DNA of 44,276 bases, taken from the NCBI GenBank assembly GCA_009691845.1, contig SIAJ01000042.1, forward strand, positions 1 to 44,276. Direction: 5' to 3'. This stretch comes from Gemmataceae bacterium (GTDB lineage Bacteria; Planctomycetota; Planctomycetia; Gemmatales; Gemmataceae). How positions within the stretch are numbered: position 1 is the stretch's first letter; each line of letters begins with the position of its first letter. The translations under genes and the position numbers were made by a program. The notes under the pieces are model-generated. The model was given only the letters and a program-made list of their open reading frames with translations, was not told where the DNA came from and searched no databases. Below, piece by piece: positions 25,002-35,297 of this stretch.

Positions 25002-25615
25002 CGGCGATCGCCTTGTCGCTGTTGATAGGCACGCCAATCGTCGGCCGTGTCGATGTCGGCGAGTTTATCCAGCAGAGCGACACGAAGCCCGACTTGTTCG
25101 CACCGTTCGAGTTGGTCCGGGAGAGTAAGCGAAGAAGACCAACGAACCCCGTCGAAGAGGCCAGGCACGAGGCGAGATGTGCCAACGAGATAGTAGCCGC
25201 CATCACTCGCGGGGCCGAAGACGGCGTCGTGATCCTTCAGTTGCGAGGCCGCGTTGGCGATATGCGTTGAATTCAGTTCCAGGCAATCGGTGCCGATGGC
25301 GAGGACCTGGCTGCCGCGTGCATGGCCCCATTCAAACGCGAACGTCAACCGTGCGCCGAGATCGCCGGTGGGTTGCGGCAGCCAGTCATCGACCAAAGGA
25401 AACCAATCCGAAAACCGTTCGACGTCGGCGCCATCAAAGTATCCGACGATTCGATGTGAAGCACGAACGGCCTGGATGTTTCGCAGGACGAGGCCGATCC
25501 AATCGCGGTACAAGGCGGCAGCAGCGTTGGCACCAATCTCACAGGCCAGGCGCGTCTTTACCTTGCCCGGTTCGGGGTACTTCAGGAAGACGAGGAGTGA
25601 GTTCGTTGTGGTCAT
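24998..25615 (-). CDS. DUF2064/TIGR04282 glycosyltransferase-like protein
   Basis: A 205-residue protein with a nucleotidyl/glycosyltransferase A fold: LLVFLKYPEPGKVKTRLA at the N-terminus, then GDLGARL, AIGTDCLELN and the family hallmark VFGPASDGGYYLVG. This is the DUF2064 (TIGR04282) family, usually found fused to or next to TIGR04283 glycosyltransferases exactly as here. The biochemical role is not established. It overlaps both neighbours by 4 bp, indicating tight translational coupling with the HAD gene upstream and the GT2 gene downstream. Confidence 0.85.
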   Translation of the reverse strand: MTTTNSLLVFLKYPEPGKVKTRLACEIGANAAAALYRDWIGLVLRNIQAVRASHRIVGYFDGADVERFSDWFPLVDDWLPQPTGDLGARLTFAFEWGHARGSQVLAIGTDCLELNSTHIANAASQLKDHDAVFGPASDGGYYLVGTSRLVPGLFDGVRWSSSLTLPDQLERCEQVGLRVALLDKLADIDTADDWRAYQQRQGDRR

Positions 25616-26280
25616 TCTGTGCGGTTCATGCCAGAGATTCGACTGACAAGTTCCGACGCGTTTTCCAATCGAATCGTTCCCGGATCCGCCTGTTGCCCGG
25701 TGCGATCGCGGTCGATCCAGATTCGCTTCAGGCCAAACTCGCGGGCTGGGGCGATGTCGTGAAACCAGCTACACGCCACGTGGACCCAGTCGGCCATGTT
25801 CACGCCCGAGACTCGGAAGAATCGGCGAAAGTGGCCGTGGGACGGTTTGTAGTCCTTCACCTGTTCTGCGGTAATAACCAGATCGAATGGTTGAAGAAAC
25901 GCTCGCTGCGTTCGGGCAAACAGTTCGTCGTCGCAATTGGTCAACACGGCGAGCTTGTAGCCTGCCAAACGTAAACTCGCCAGGGCCGGCTCGACGTCCG
26001 GAAACACCGGCTGGGCATCCCAGGCGTTCGGCAAGGCACGGGCCTGCTCGTCCGTCACATTCAGTCCGAGGTCACTCCCGGCCCTGCGAACGGCGGTTTC
26101 CAGCACGTCCTTGTAAAGACGATGCGGTCGTTCCGCCTCCAGGATCGGCTCATGGATGTGGTAGGCGGCCAACAACTCGGCGACTCGATCCCCCGCAATC
26201 GGCCGCAAAACCGTGGCAAAGCCGGTGTGCCAGTCCACCAGCGTGCCAAAGCAATCGAACGTGACCCATTTGGTGGGCAT
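25612..26280 (-). CDS. HAD hydrolase, haloacid dehalogenase type II-like
   Basis: A 222-residue HAD-superfamily protein. Motif I is TFDCFGTLVDW with nucleophile Asp9, motif II is the Thr in AVLTNCDDEL, the motif III Lys lies near VKDYKPS, and motif IV is in WFHDIAPAREFGLKRIWIDR. The DxFGTL pattern and the cap position fit the (S)-2-haloacid dehalogenase-like subgroup. Many members are really phosphatases, so substrate is uncertain. The ATG at 26280 is chosen as it places motif I at the usual distance. It heads the three-gene minus-strand operon and diverges from the Ser/Thr kinase gene with a 172-bp gap. Confidence 0.85.
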   Translation of the reverse strand: MPTKWVTFDCFGTLVDWHTGFATVLRPIAGDRVAELLAAYHIHEPILEAERPHRLYKDVLETAVRRAGSDLGLNVTDEQARALPNAWDAQPVFPDVEPALASLRLAGYKLAVLTNCDDELFARTQRAFLQPFDLVITAEQVKDYKPSHGHFRRFFRVSGVNMADWVHVACSWFHDIAPAREFGLKRIWIDRDRTGQQADPGTIRLENASELVSRISGMNRTE

Positions 26281-26452
26281 GAGGACTCGTGATCTCCAGA
26301 GTGTCGATTCGCCTGCCAGAAAAATTCTATGGCCTTGCCGCAACGTAAGTTCGAGCAAGGTTATTCGGAGATAGAATGGTTCTCATTTAGCCGCCTCCGG
26401 ATCATGGCGTTTTGCCAAACGTGAACTACGATACTCCGGTACAGCAAACTCG

Positions 26453-27757
26453 ATGGTAATGGGCATGATTGGCCGAATCTTCCTGGGCCGGTATGAAGCC
26501 ATTCGCCTCCTTGGTGAAGGGGGAATGGGGAAGGTGTATCTTGCCCGGCAGCTCGACCTGGGCCGAAATGTCGTCATCAAGGTGATGCACGATCATGTGG
26601 CCGCCGAGCCCAAGTTCCGCGATCGCTTTCAGCGCGAAACCCTGCTCATGGCACGGTTCGCCCACCCCAATGCCGTCGCTCTGTACGATGCATCCATCAC
26701 CGACGGCCCTTGCATCGTCATGGAGTACATCCGGGGCCTCAATCTCGAAACTCTGCTACAAAAGAACACCCGGTTCACGCCGGCCCGCGTCGGTCGCTTG
26801 CTGGAGCAACTCTGCGAAGTGCTCCAGGCCGCCCACGACCAGGGGCTCATTCATCGCGACTTAAAACCCGCGAACTTGATGATCGTCGATCACGATTCGC
26901 CCCGCGAAAAACTGAAAGTCATGGACTTCGGCCTCGCGAAGCTCGTCGATACCCAGACTGTCACCGACTACTGCTCGTCCAGTGCCGAGTTCGCCGTCGG
27001 CACACCCAGCTACATCTGCCCCGAGCAAGTGAAAGGCGATACGGGCGATCATCGTGGCGATTTGTACAGCGTGGGCGTGATGCTTTACGAATTGCTCACA
27101 GGCCGCCTGCCATTCGTTGGCCCGTCCAGCATGGATCTAATGCTGGCCCACGCCACCGAGATGCCGCCACGATTCGCCGACTTGAACTTGCCGGTCGTGA
27201 TTCCCGAACCCATCGAGGCCGTCGTTTTCCTGTGCCTCGAGAAGAACCCGGACGATCGGCCCCAGTCGGTCCGCGAGTTAGGCGAACTGTACGAAGCGGC
27301 CTTGGCCTTCGATCATTCCAGCATGAGTGGTTCGATCACCGGTCCGGGCCATCAGGCCCAGAAAGTCGCGCCGCAGCTGATATCGGATCCGAATGCTCTT
27401 TCGTTCACGATGGAGGCCTGGATGCCCGAATCCATCGCCGTCATAAAAATCCAGGGTTTCGCACACGATGCGGATGGCGAGATCGTGGACAGCGTTCCTG
27501 GTGTGGTTCGCATGAAGCTCGGCCCTAACGGCAAAACTGCACCGCGACAATCCACCTGGTTTGGGCTCAGGAAGGCAGAACCACTCTGGATGGAATTGCA
27601 TCTGCACCAGATCGAGCCATTCCGCGGCAACAAGCTGTTCATTCAGGTCGTGTTTCGGCCGCAATCGATCAGCCAACTCAGCGATTCCGTGTGGCGGGAA
27701 CGCTGCACGCGAGCTTACATCGACCTGCGCAGCTATTTGATGGGCACGGACGAGTAA
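26453..27757 (+). CDS. Hanks-type Ser/Thr protein kinase
   Basis: A 434-residue cytoplasmic kinase. The kinase domain spans about 13-280: glycine loop GEGGMG (21-26), VIK lysine Lys43, catalytic loop HRDLKPAN (Asp136), DFG at 158-160, activation segment with VGTPSYICPEQ, and GDLYSVGVMLYELLTG. Residues about 300-434 form a separate beta-rich C-terminal domain with no transmembrane helix, unlike many planctomycete kinases. I do not recognise that domain. In-frame ATGs at 26453, 26459 and 26465 make the exact start uncertain. It stands alone on the plus strand. The substrate is unknown. Confidence 0.93.
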   Translation: MVMGMIGRIFLGRYEAIRLLGEGGMGKVYLARQLDLGRNVVIKVMHDHVAAEPKFRDRFQRETLLMARFAHPNAVALYDASITDGPCIVMEYIRGLNLETLLQKNTRFTPARVGRLLEQLCEVLQAAHDQGLIHRDLKPANLMIVDHDSPREKLKVMDFGLAKLVDTQTVTDYCSSSAEFAVGTPSYICPEQVKGDTGDHRGDLYSVGVMLYELLTGRLPFVGPSSMDLMLAHATEMPPRFADLNLPVVIPEPIEAVVFLCLEKNPDDRPQSVRELGELYEAALAFDHSSMSGSITGPGHQAQKVAPQLISDPNALSFTMEAWMPESIAVIKIQGFAHDADGEIVDSVPGVVRMKLGPNGKTAPRQSTWFGLRKAEPLWMELHLHQIEPFRGNKLFIQVVFRPQSISQLSDSVWRERCTRAYIDLRSYLMGTDE

Positions 27758-27807
27758 GACAGGGCCATTCGATTGTATTTTCTACGCGTTTGCGTTAGTT
27801 TACTCTT

Positions 27808-28107
27808 ATGAAATCGCCCGAGGTACTCAGCGTCGACCCGGCGAAGCTGCGACTTCCTGGATCGAGGCGTGGCGGAGCCGACCCGAGCAAGCTTCGAAGG
27901 CAGATCGCCAAGCATGGAAGTACGACCTTGGATATGCCCCCGATTTTTTGTTTACCGGGGCAAAGACGGGGAACTGATTATCTACGACGGCGTCACTCGT
28001 GCGACTCGAGTTGCGAAATTGCTTTCTGGAGAGTTTGTGACCGTAGAGGTTATCGGAACTACTCCATCACGGGGCGATCGCTATCCGACGGTAGGGGAGA
28101 AATTGCC

Positions 28108-28111
<4 letters not shown>
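27808..28111 (+). pseudogene. ParB-like small protein gene, frame disrupted in a T6 run
   Basis: The frame from the ATG at 27808 (MKSPEVLSVDPAKLRLPGSRRGGADP) ends its recognisable part at about MPPIF. The expected continuation, VYRGKDGELIIYDGVTRATRVAKLL to VGEKLP, lies in the next frame and stops at 28111. Removing one T from TTTTTT (27944-27949) joins the two into one protein of about 100 residues with a ParB/sulfiredoxin-like nuclease fold (IYDGVTRATRVA). As written, the first frame instead reads through into the downstream gene, making a 171-residue fusion. Causes could be a real indel, slippage at the T-run or a sequencing error. The stop overlaps the next start by ATGA. Confidence 0.7.
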
Positions 28112-30451
<2,340 letters not shown>

Positions 30452-30665
30452 AAGCGAACCATTCATCGGAATGGGGCGGATCGGTCCCATACGACGTCTA
30501 GTTCTTATCCGTGGTCGACCGGTCCTACTCGCCCAAGCACGCCTTGCTTGCCCTGCCCGCAAGGTTTGCCGACTTCCTGAGTCAACTCACCTCTTCCTTT
30601 CTTCATTTTCGGCACTTGTGTCCTAGGGTTGCGTACGAACATCTCGACCCACGCGCAGGAACGTC
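30452..30665. other. Gap after ligA with a weak hairpin
   Basis: CCATTC-ATCG-GAATGG (30459-30474) forms a 6-bp stem 8 bp after the ligA stop, without a T-run. Nothing else in the gap is supported apart from the AGGA ribosome site before 30666. Confidence 0.35.
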
Positions 30666-31664
30666 ATGATGACTGGAATTCTCTCCGCACAGAATACATC
30701 ACTCGACCTACATCAGGCAGCCGCCCTGGGCGACCTGGGTTTGCTTCGCGAATTGATCGACCTGGGCCACCCCATCGATGCCCGCGACTCCGAAGGCTCC
30801 ACTCCGTTCTTGGTTGCCTGCAAGCAAGCCGAGCCGGACATCTTTCACGCCCTGCTCGAAGCCGGAGCGGACTTCGAGGCAACTAACAGACGCGGAATGA
30901 ACGCACTGTTTTTCGTCGCCAGCAACGGTATCGTCTCGCTGGCTCGGGACTTGATCGACCTGGGTGCAGACGTGAACCGCCCCGCCGCCCGTGGACTCAC
31001 TCCGTTGATCGCCGCCATCATGAGCGAGAATTCGTGGTTGGTAAGATTGCTCGTGGACGCCGGAGCCAATGTTCGTCACGTGGATGCCAGTGGGACCAGT
31101 GTTCTGCGCTGGGCACGCAAGCTCGGCACTCGCGAAATGCTTAACTACGTGCGCCTTCCGGATCAGGCCAATTCGCTTGGCCGAAAACCTCTCGACGGGG
31201 ACGATTTTGGAAGAGCCGCCCGCACCGGGGATGTCGAACTCATTCACGAATGCCTGGCCGTCGGCCTCGAAATCGACGGTCGCGATTCGCACGGCTACAC
31301 GCCCCTGATGCTCGCCGCTCGCCAGCATAAGCGGGCCGCGATCAACGTACTGCTCGAAGCGGGTGCGGATCCGTCGCTTCATTCGCCCAACGGCCTCTCA
31401 CCCGTGTTGCTCGCATCCAGCAGTTCGATCGCTCTGCGTCCGTTCGCGGAATTCGGCGTAGACTTCAACGTTGCCGGAAGCTCGAACGGGACGACGCCTC
31501 TCATGTATGCCTCAAAACACGGCTTCGTGGACGTCGCCCGCTTTCTGCTTTCAACGGGTGTCGATCCGCTCATCGAAGATCGCGCAAGCCTCACTGCGAT
31601 CGATCACGCCTTCGCCAACGGTCATCGCCGGATTGCTCACTTGCTTCGCGACGCGATGATTTGA
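30666..31664 (+). CDS. Ankyrin-repeat protein
   Basis: A 332-residue protein built almost wholly of ankyrin repeats: DLHQAAALGDLGLLRELIDLGHPIDARD, then GSTPFLVACKQ, MNALFFVASNG, GLTPLIAAIMSE, GYTPLMLAARQHKRAAINVLLEAGADP and GTTPLMYASKHGFVDVARFLLSTGVDP. About seven to eight repeats are visible, with a degenerate spacer around 145-190. No signal peptide or other domain is present, so it is probably a cytoplasmic interaction protein. Two consecutive ATGs (30666 and 30669) follow AGGA; the first is used. A degenerate family C repeat follows the stop. Confidence 0.92.
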   Translation: MMTGILSAQNTSLDLHQAAALGDLGLLRELIDLGHPIDARDSEGSTPFLVACKQAEPDIFHALLEAGADFEATNRRGMNALFFVASNGIVSLARDLIDLGADVNRPAARGLTPLIAAIMSENSWLVRLLVDAGANVRHVDASGTSVLRWARKLGTREMLNYVRLPDQANSLGRKPLDGDDFGRAARTGDVELIHECLAVGLEIDGRDSHGYTPLMLAARQHKRAAINVLLEAGADPSLHSPNGLSPVLLASSSSIALRPFAEFGVDFNVAGSSNGTTPLMYASKHGFVDVARFLLSTGVDPLIEDRASLTAIDHAFANGHRRIAHLLRDAMI

Positions 31665-31698
31665 GATTTGCTCTTCTCTCCGCTTCATTCGACACAGT

Positions 31699-31726
31699 TA
31701 GCCCTCTCGCGGAGCGACAGGGCTAC
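31699..31726. repeat. Palindromic repeat, family C (degenerate copy)
   Basis: TAGCCCTCTCGCGGAGCGACAGGGCTAC is an imperfect copy of the palindrome that is perfect at 33727-33755. It lies between convergent genes. Confidence 0.7.
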
Positions 31727-31751
31727 ATTGAGCAAGAGGGGAGCAAACCTC

Positions 31752-33275
31752 TTATCTCTCCAATTCCATAAGCCCTGCGTTATCCCGCTTGTAGAGTGGC
31801 AGATGCCGGTAGTAGACCTCCAGAGTCAGGAGTGCGAGGCATGTCGTCCCGAGTCGTCCGCAGGCGCTGCCGATGAATCCTTGATCCTTGTCCCAACTCC
31901 CGGCGATGGCATCATCGGCCCCTTTTCTTTGCAGATCGACTAGCAGGTCGCGCATCTTCGGGTTCCAGAACTTGTGCCAGTCCGGCCCTTCGTAGAAATG
32001 CACAACCTGCGCGGCGTAATAGTAGTAGTACATGTCGAAATACTCTTTGCGTGGCGGGAACTGCTTCAGAAAATCCACGCCGCGAGCGTAGGCCGGGTGA
32101 CGCGGATTCATCTCACGCATGTAGTACCGGCTCAGCAGACCGACAGGCGTCAGCGTTTGTGATGCCCCCTTCGTGGTGTAGCCATACTTGGAACCGGAGT
32201 CGGTCGAGACACTTTCCAAAAACTTGTTTGCGTTCCGAAATACCTTGTCCGAGTCGAACTTGATCTCGGCCATCTTGGCCGATGCGAGGGCCTGCACCTG
32301 CCAGCCGACGATCGAGGTATCGCCATCCGTAGGATTCGGGCCGGTGTAGCCCCAGCTTCCGTTCTTGCCTTGAGCATTCACGATATAGTTCACAATCGTC
32401 GAGGCTTTGGCTTTCACGACTGGGTCCTTGGTCATTCCGGCCGCCTCGCAGAGAGCGACGCAGGCGATGCCGATGGAATACATGTTGTTCGTGCCGTTGA
32501 ACCCGCCGCCGGAACCAATCCGGCTCATCAGCCATTCCAGGCCACGCTTCACGGTCTCCTTGTATTTCTCCCCGTATTTGTGCGTTTCACCCGCTGCGAG
32601 GAACGGCAACAGTGCCATGCCCGTGGCCGCGATTTTATCTTTGCTGTTGCCATCGAATTCCCAGGAGCCATCCTTGAGTTGCATTCGTGCGAGCCAGGCC
32701 AGCCCGCGACCGACGGCAGCCTGCGAGATCGGGGTGCCGCCACCTTTCTTGATCAAGTCGTCTTTCGTCACTCCGCTTCGGCCGTTCATCCCGGGAGTCG
32801 TGTGAATCGATCGTCCGCCGCCTTGACCTGGCGGCAGCAGCCCATCGCGGCCCGGGTCCGATCGCGAACCTGGATCCAGGTCCGTCCCGATGCCTGCTCT
32901 CACCGCGTCGGACGGAGTGCTGTTATCCTGATTCGGAAGGCCAGGGGGTCCTTCCGTTTCGAGCGCATCGCTGGTGGATTTGTCGACCGTCCTGGCCTCG
33001 TTCGCGGCCGGGATGTTGGCATCGAAACCGGGGTCTGTCTCGGTGAGCCTGGCCTCGATTTCTTGTGGATCTTGAACGGTCGTCGAGATGTCGTCACCTG
33101 TGTTGGCGGCGATCTCGACGGGTCCGGACATGAACGCGACCAGTGTACCGATCACGAGAACGTGAATGGCACCGCTGATGACCCAGGCGGGCACGTGCCG
33201 GTTCAGCACACGGCTCGTGAGATCGTCGTTGGCAGTTTCGATTTGCCGAATGACCGGCATGGTTGGATTGGCCAC
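31752..33275 (-). CDS. Membrane-anchored prenyltransferase/squalene-cyclase-fold protein
   Basis: A 507-residue protein. Residues about 33-51 (ISGAIHVLVIGTLVAFMSG) form a single N-terminal membrane helix, followed by a disordered Pro/Gly/Asp-rich linker to about 175. The rest is an alpha/alpha-toroid of the prenyltransferase/squalene oxidase repeat type: QAAVGRGLAWLARMQLKDGSWEF, NMYSIGIACVALCEA, VNYIVNAQGKNGSWGYTG and SSIVGWQ-like segments with QW-type Gly-Ser-Trp motifs. No catalytic DxDD of squalene-hopene cyclase is visible, so enzymatic terpene cyclisation is unlikely. The start is a GTG at 33275 with AGGAG six bases upstream. Function is unknown. Confidence 0.82.
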   Translation of the reverse strand: MANPTMPVIRQIETANDDLTSRVLNRHVPAWVISGAIHVLVIGTLVAFMSGPVEIAANTGDDISTTVQDPQEIEARLTETDPGFDANIPAANEARTVDKSTSDALETEGPPGLPNQDNSTPSDAVRAGIGTDLDPGSRSDPGRDGLLPPGQGGGRSIHTTPGMNGRSGVTKDDLIKKGGGTPISQAAVGRGLAWLARMQLKDGSWEFDGNSKDKIAATGMALLPFLAAGETHKYGEKYKETVKRGLEWLMSRIGSGGGFNGTNNMYSIGIACVALCEAAGMTKDPVVKAKASTIVNYIVNAQGKNGSWGYTGPNPTDGDTSIVGWQVQALASAKMAEIKFDSDKVFRNANKFLESVSTDSGSKYGYTTKGASQTLTPVGLLSRYYMREMNPRHPAYARGVDFLKQFPPRKEYFDMYYYYYAAQVVHFYEGPDWHKFWNPKMRDLLVDLQRKGADDAIAGSWDKDQGFIGSACGRLGTTCLALLTLEVYYRHLPLYKRDNAGLMELER

Positions 33276-33751
33276 AAGGAACTCCTGAGTGACGGTTAGC
33301 CGCGATCCTGCCGCGCCGGGAAGCGCGAAGGTGCGGCGCGCTCGATGAGCGCGAACTACGAACAGTGAGTAGTTACCGGATGCCCAAGCCGCCCACGAGG
33401 ACGCTCAGGATCGCGAACCGAAGGAAATGGAACGATCGAGAATCAGTAGCCCTCTCGCTCCGCGAGAGAAATGCGAGCCCCATCGTGCACAGTTGCGGTT
33501 CCAAGTTGAGCGGGGTACTTGCCTACCTCTCGCGGAGCGAGAGGGCTACTTTGCACACGATTCGGACGCGAGGTGCTGGCAGAAAGTTCCGCGTGGCGAT
33601 CAAAAAATATCCAACCCGAGAAGAACATGTCGTGGGTGATGCGTGTTCCGATCGGCTCGTTGCCGACGATGTCGACGTGCGAAATTCGCGTTGCTGATTA
33701 GACGACCGAGGCGGCCCGAGTGCAAAGTAGCCCTCTCGCTCCGCGAGAGGG
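33276..33751. other. 476-bp gap carrying family C repeats, no gene
   Basis: No gene is supported here. Two family C copies in opposite orientation (33446-33468 and 33526-33549) could fold into one large hairpin, and a third perfect copy begins at 33727. The remainder shows no coding character I can defend. Confidence 0.6.
33446..33549. repeat. Inverted pair of family C repeats
   Basis: GTAGCCCTCTCGCTCCGCG (33446 on) and CGCGGAGCGAGAGGGCTAC (ending 33549) are mutually inverted, separated by about 57 bp. Confidence 0.8.
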
Positions 33752-33755
33752 CTAC
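33727..33755. repeat. Perfect family C palindrome supplying a stop codon
   Basis: GTAGCCCTCTCGC and GCGAGAGGGCTAC are perfectly inverted around TCC. The minus-strand TAG at 33754-33752 within its edge is the stop codon of the DUF1501 gene. Confidence 0.85.
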
Positions 33756-35143
33756 ATTAACTCTTGAATTACACGCCCTCCGGTGCTGATACCAAGGCTC
33801 GCGGAAATCTCACTGGTGATGCCGGCCGCGTGGTGGACAGTAGCACACATATCAGCAGGCGTAATTGGGTTTTCCTTCGGCCGCTCGGCCTTGGCGTCGC
33901 TCTCGCCGATCACTCGGCCACCCACGACGCCGCCACCAAAGATTAGAGCGCCGAAGCAATTCGGATGATGCTCCCGCCCAGCCTTGTCGTTGATCTTCGG
34001 CGAACGCCCGAACTCGCCGACGGCGAGAACCAGTGTAGTCTTTAGCAGACCACGTGTTTCGAGGTCGTTGAGGAAGGCACTCACCGTCTGGTCGAGCCAC
34101 ATCGCGTGGCGATCCTGCATGATCTGGAAGTTGCGATAGTGATGGTCCCAGCCACCGTCGCCGGCGTCTTCCTCGGCCTCAACGTGATCGCTCCAATTCA
34201 CTTGCACGAACGGCACGCCATGCTCCACCAGCCGCCGGGCGAGCAAACACGATTGGCCGAAACGCGTGCGTCCATAAGCATCGCGCACATTTTCCGATTC
34301 GCGCTCAACGTCAAACATCTGCCGCGCTTTCGCCGAGGTTAGCATCGCGAAGGCCTGGCCGCGATATTCGTCCAGGGCCCCAATCGCGCGTAACTGATCC
34401 GTTCGCCGCTCGCCAGCATCCAGTGACTTCATCAACGCGGCGCGATCCCCGAGTCGGTCCGGCGTGAGATCTTGCGAAAGCTGAAGGGCCGGAATTTTCG
34501 TGCCCGTGATCGGATCATGTTCCAGCCGAAATGGATCATACGTAGCACCGAGAGGCCCGCCGCCTTCACCGATGATCGGTTTTTTGCCCTGATGCAATTT
34601 GCCCCCAACGACGAGAAACGGGGGAAGCTTCAAGGAATCGGGACTCTTACGCCCACCGCTTGCGGATAACGAGCGAGCGACCACGGAGCCGGTCGCTGGT
34701 CGTGGTGAGCCAGGCAACGGCTTGCCATCCAGGCCGACACCGCCCGCTGAACTGCCAGTAAGCCCGATCGTGCCGGCCACGCCATGATCACTGGCGGTCG
34801 TGTGCAACGAGCGAATGACAGCGAGCTTGTTGGTGAGTCCGGCAATTTTTGGGAAGAGTTCGCAGATGCGAAGTCCGGGCGTGCGAGTTGGAATTGTCCC
34901 GAACGGTCCGCGATATTCGAGCGGGGCATTCGGTTTCGGATCCCAGGTATCAAGCTGGCTTGGTCCACCCCAGAGCCAGAGCAGCACAACCGATTTCGCG
35001 GTGCCGTGAGTGCTTCCGAGTGCCCGCTGCCGAAGCAGGTCGGCCATCGACAGGCCCAGCACGCTGGACGCACCGACCTGCAGAAAGGCGCGCCGGGAGA
35101 GCGTCTGGCAGGTGCGAGTCGTTTGTCGACCGACGAGGAGCAT
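33752..35143 (-). CDS. DUF1501 secreted protein
   Basis: A 463-residue DUF1501 protein of the alkaline-phosphatase/sulfatase-like superfamily, abundant in planctomycetes. The N-terminus has a Tat-type signal: SRRAFLQVGASSVLGLSMADLL. Family motifs are LWLWGGPSQLDTWDPKPNAP, SDHGVAGTIGLTGS, the VPFVQVNWSDH region, GGWDHHYRN, and LVLAVGEFGRSPKIN followed by GREHHPNCFGALIFGGGV. These proteins are usually paired with DUF1549/DUF1553 cytochrome-like partners; none is present here. The catalytic role is not established. The start at 35143 places the Tat motif at residue 17. Its stop codon is contributed by a palindromic repeat. Confidence 0.9.
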   Translation of the reverse strand: MLLVGRQTTRTCQTLSRRAFLQVGASSVLGLSMADLLRQRALGSTHGTAKSVVLLWLWGGPSQLDTWDPKPNAPLEYRGPFGTIPTRTPGLRICELFPKIAGLTNKLAVIRSLHTTASDHGVAGTIGLTGSSAGGVGLDGKPLPGSPRPATGSVVARSLSASGGRKSPDSLKLPPFLVVGGKLHQGKKPIIGEGGGPLGATYDPFRLEHDPITGTKIPALQLSQDLTPDRLGDRAALMKSLDAGERRTDQLRAIGALDEYRGQAFAMLTSAKARQMFDVERESENVRDAYGRTRFGQSCLLARRLVEHGVPFVQVNWSDHVEAEEDAGDGGWDHHYRNFQIMQDRHAMWLDQTVSAFLNDLETRGLLKTTLVLAVGEFGRSPKINDKAGREHHPNCFGALIFGGGVVGGRVIGESDAKAERPKENPITPADMCATVHHAAGITSEISASLGISTGGRVIQELM

Positions 35144-35213
35144 GGGGGAAAGTATAACTCATTTTGCCGGCCGATGCCATCCCGCGATCGCCGGACTCCC
35201 GCAGCAATCAACA

Positions 35214-35287
35214 GAGCCGCGCACGCAGCGCAGCGGAGTAAGCGAGCCACTCGCATCGCTTACTCCGCTGCGCTGCGTGCGCGGCTC
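35214..35287. repeat. Long perfect inverted repeat, family B
   Basis: The 32-bp arm at 35214-35245 (GAGCCGCGCACGCAGCGC, then GGAGTAAGCGA) is perfectly inverted at 35256-35287 around a 10-nt loop. The short form occurs at 14026-14061. It lies 10 bp from the DUF1080 stop and may act as its terminator. Confidence 0.88.
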
Positions 35288-35297
35288 CGATTGATCT

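Noticed and set aside
24998..26280. Arsenosugar biosynthesis operon
   Set aside because: The family label is suggestive but no arsenic methylase or radical-SAM arsenosugar gene is visible, so the pathway is not claimed.
31752..33275. Squalene-hopene cyclase
   Set aside because: The toroid fold is likely, but no DxDD catalytic motif is seen and a membrane anchor with a disordered linker precedes it.
33365..33697. Plus frames across the family C repeats
   Set aside because: Their translation is mostly the palindromic repeats; no ribosome site or family.
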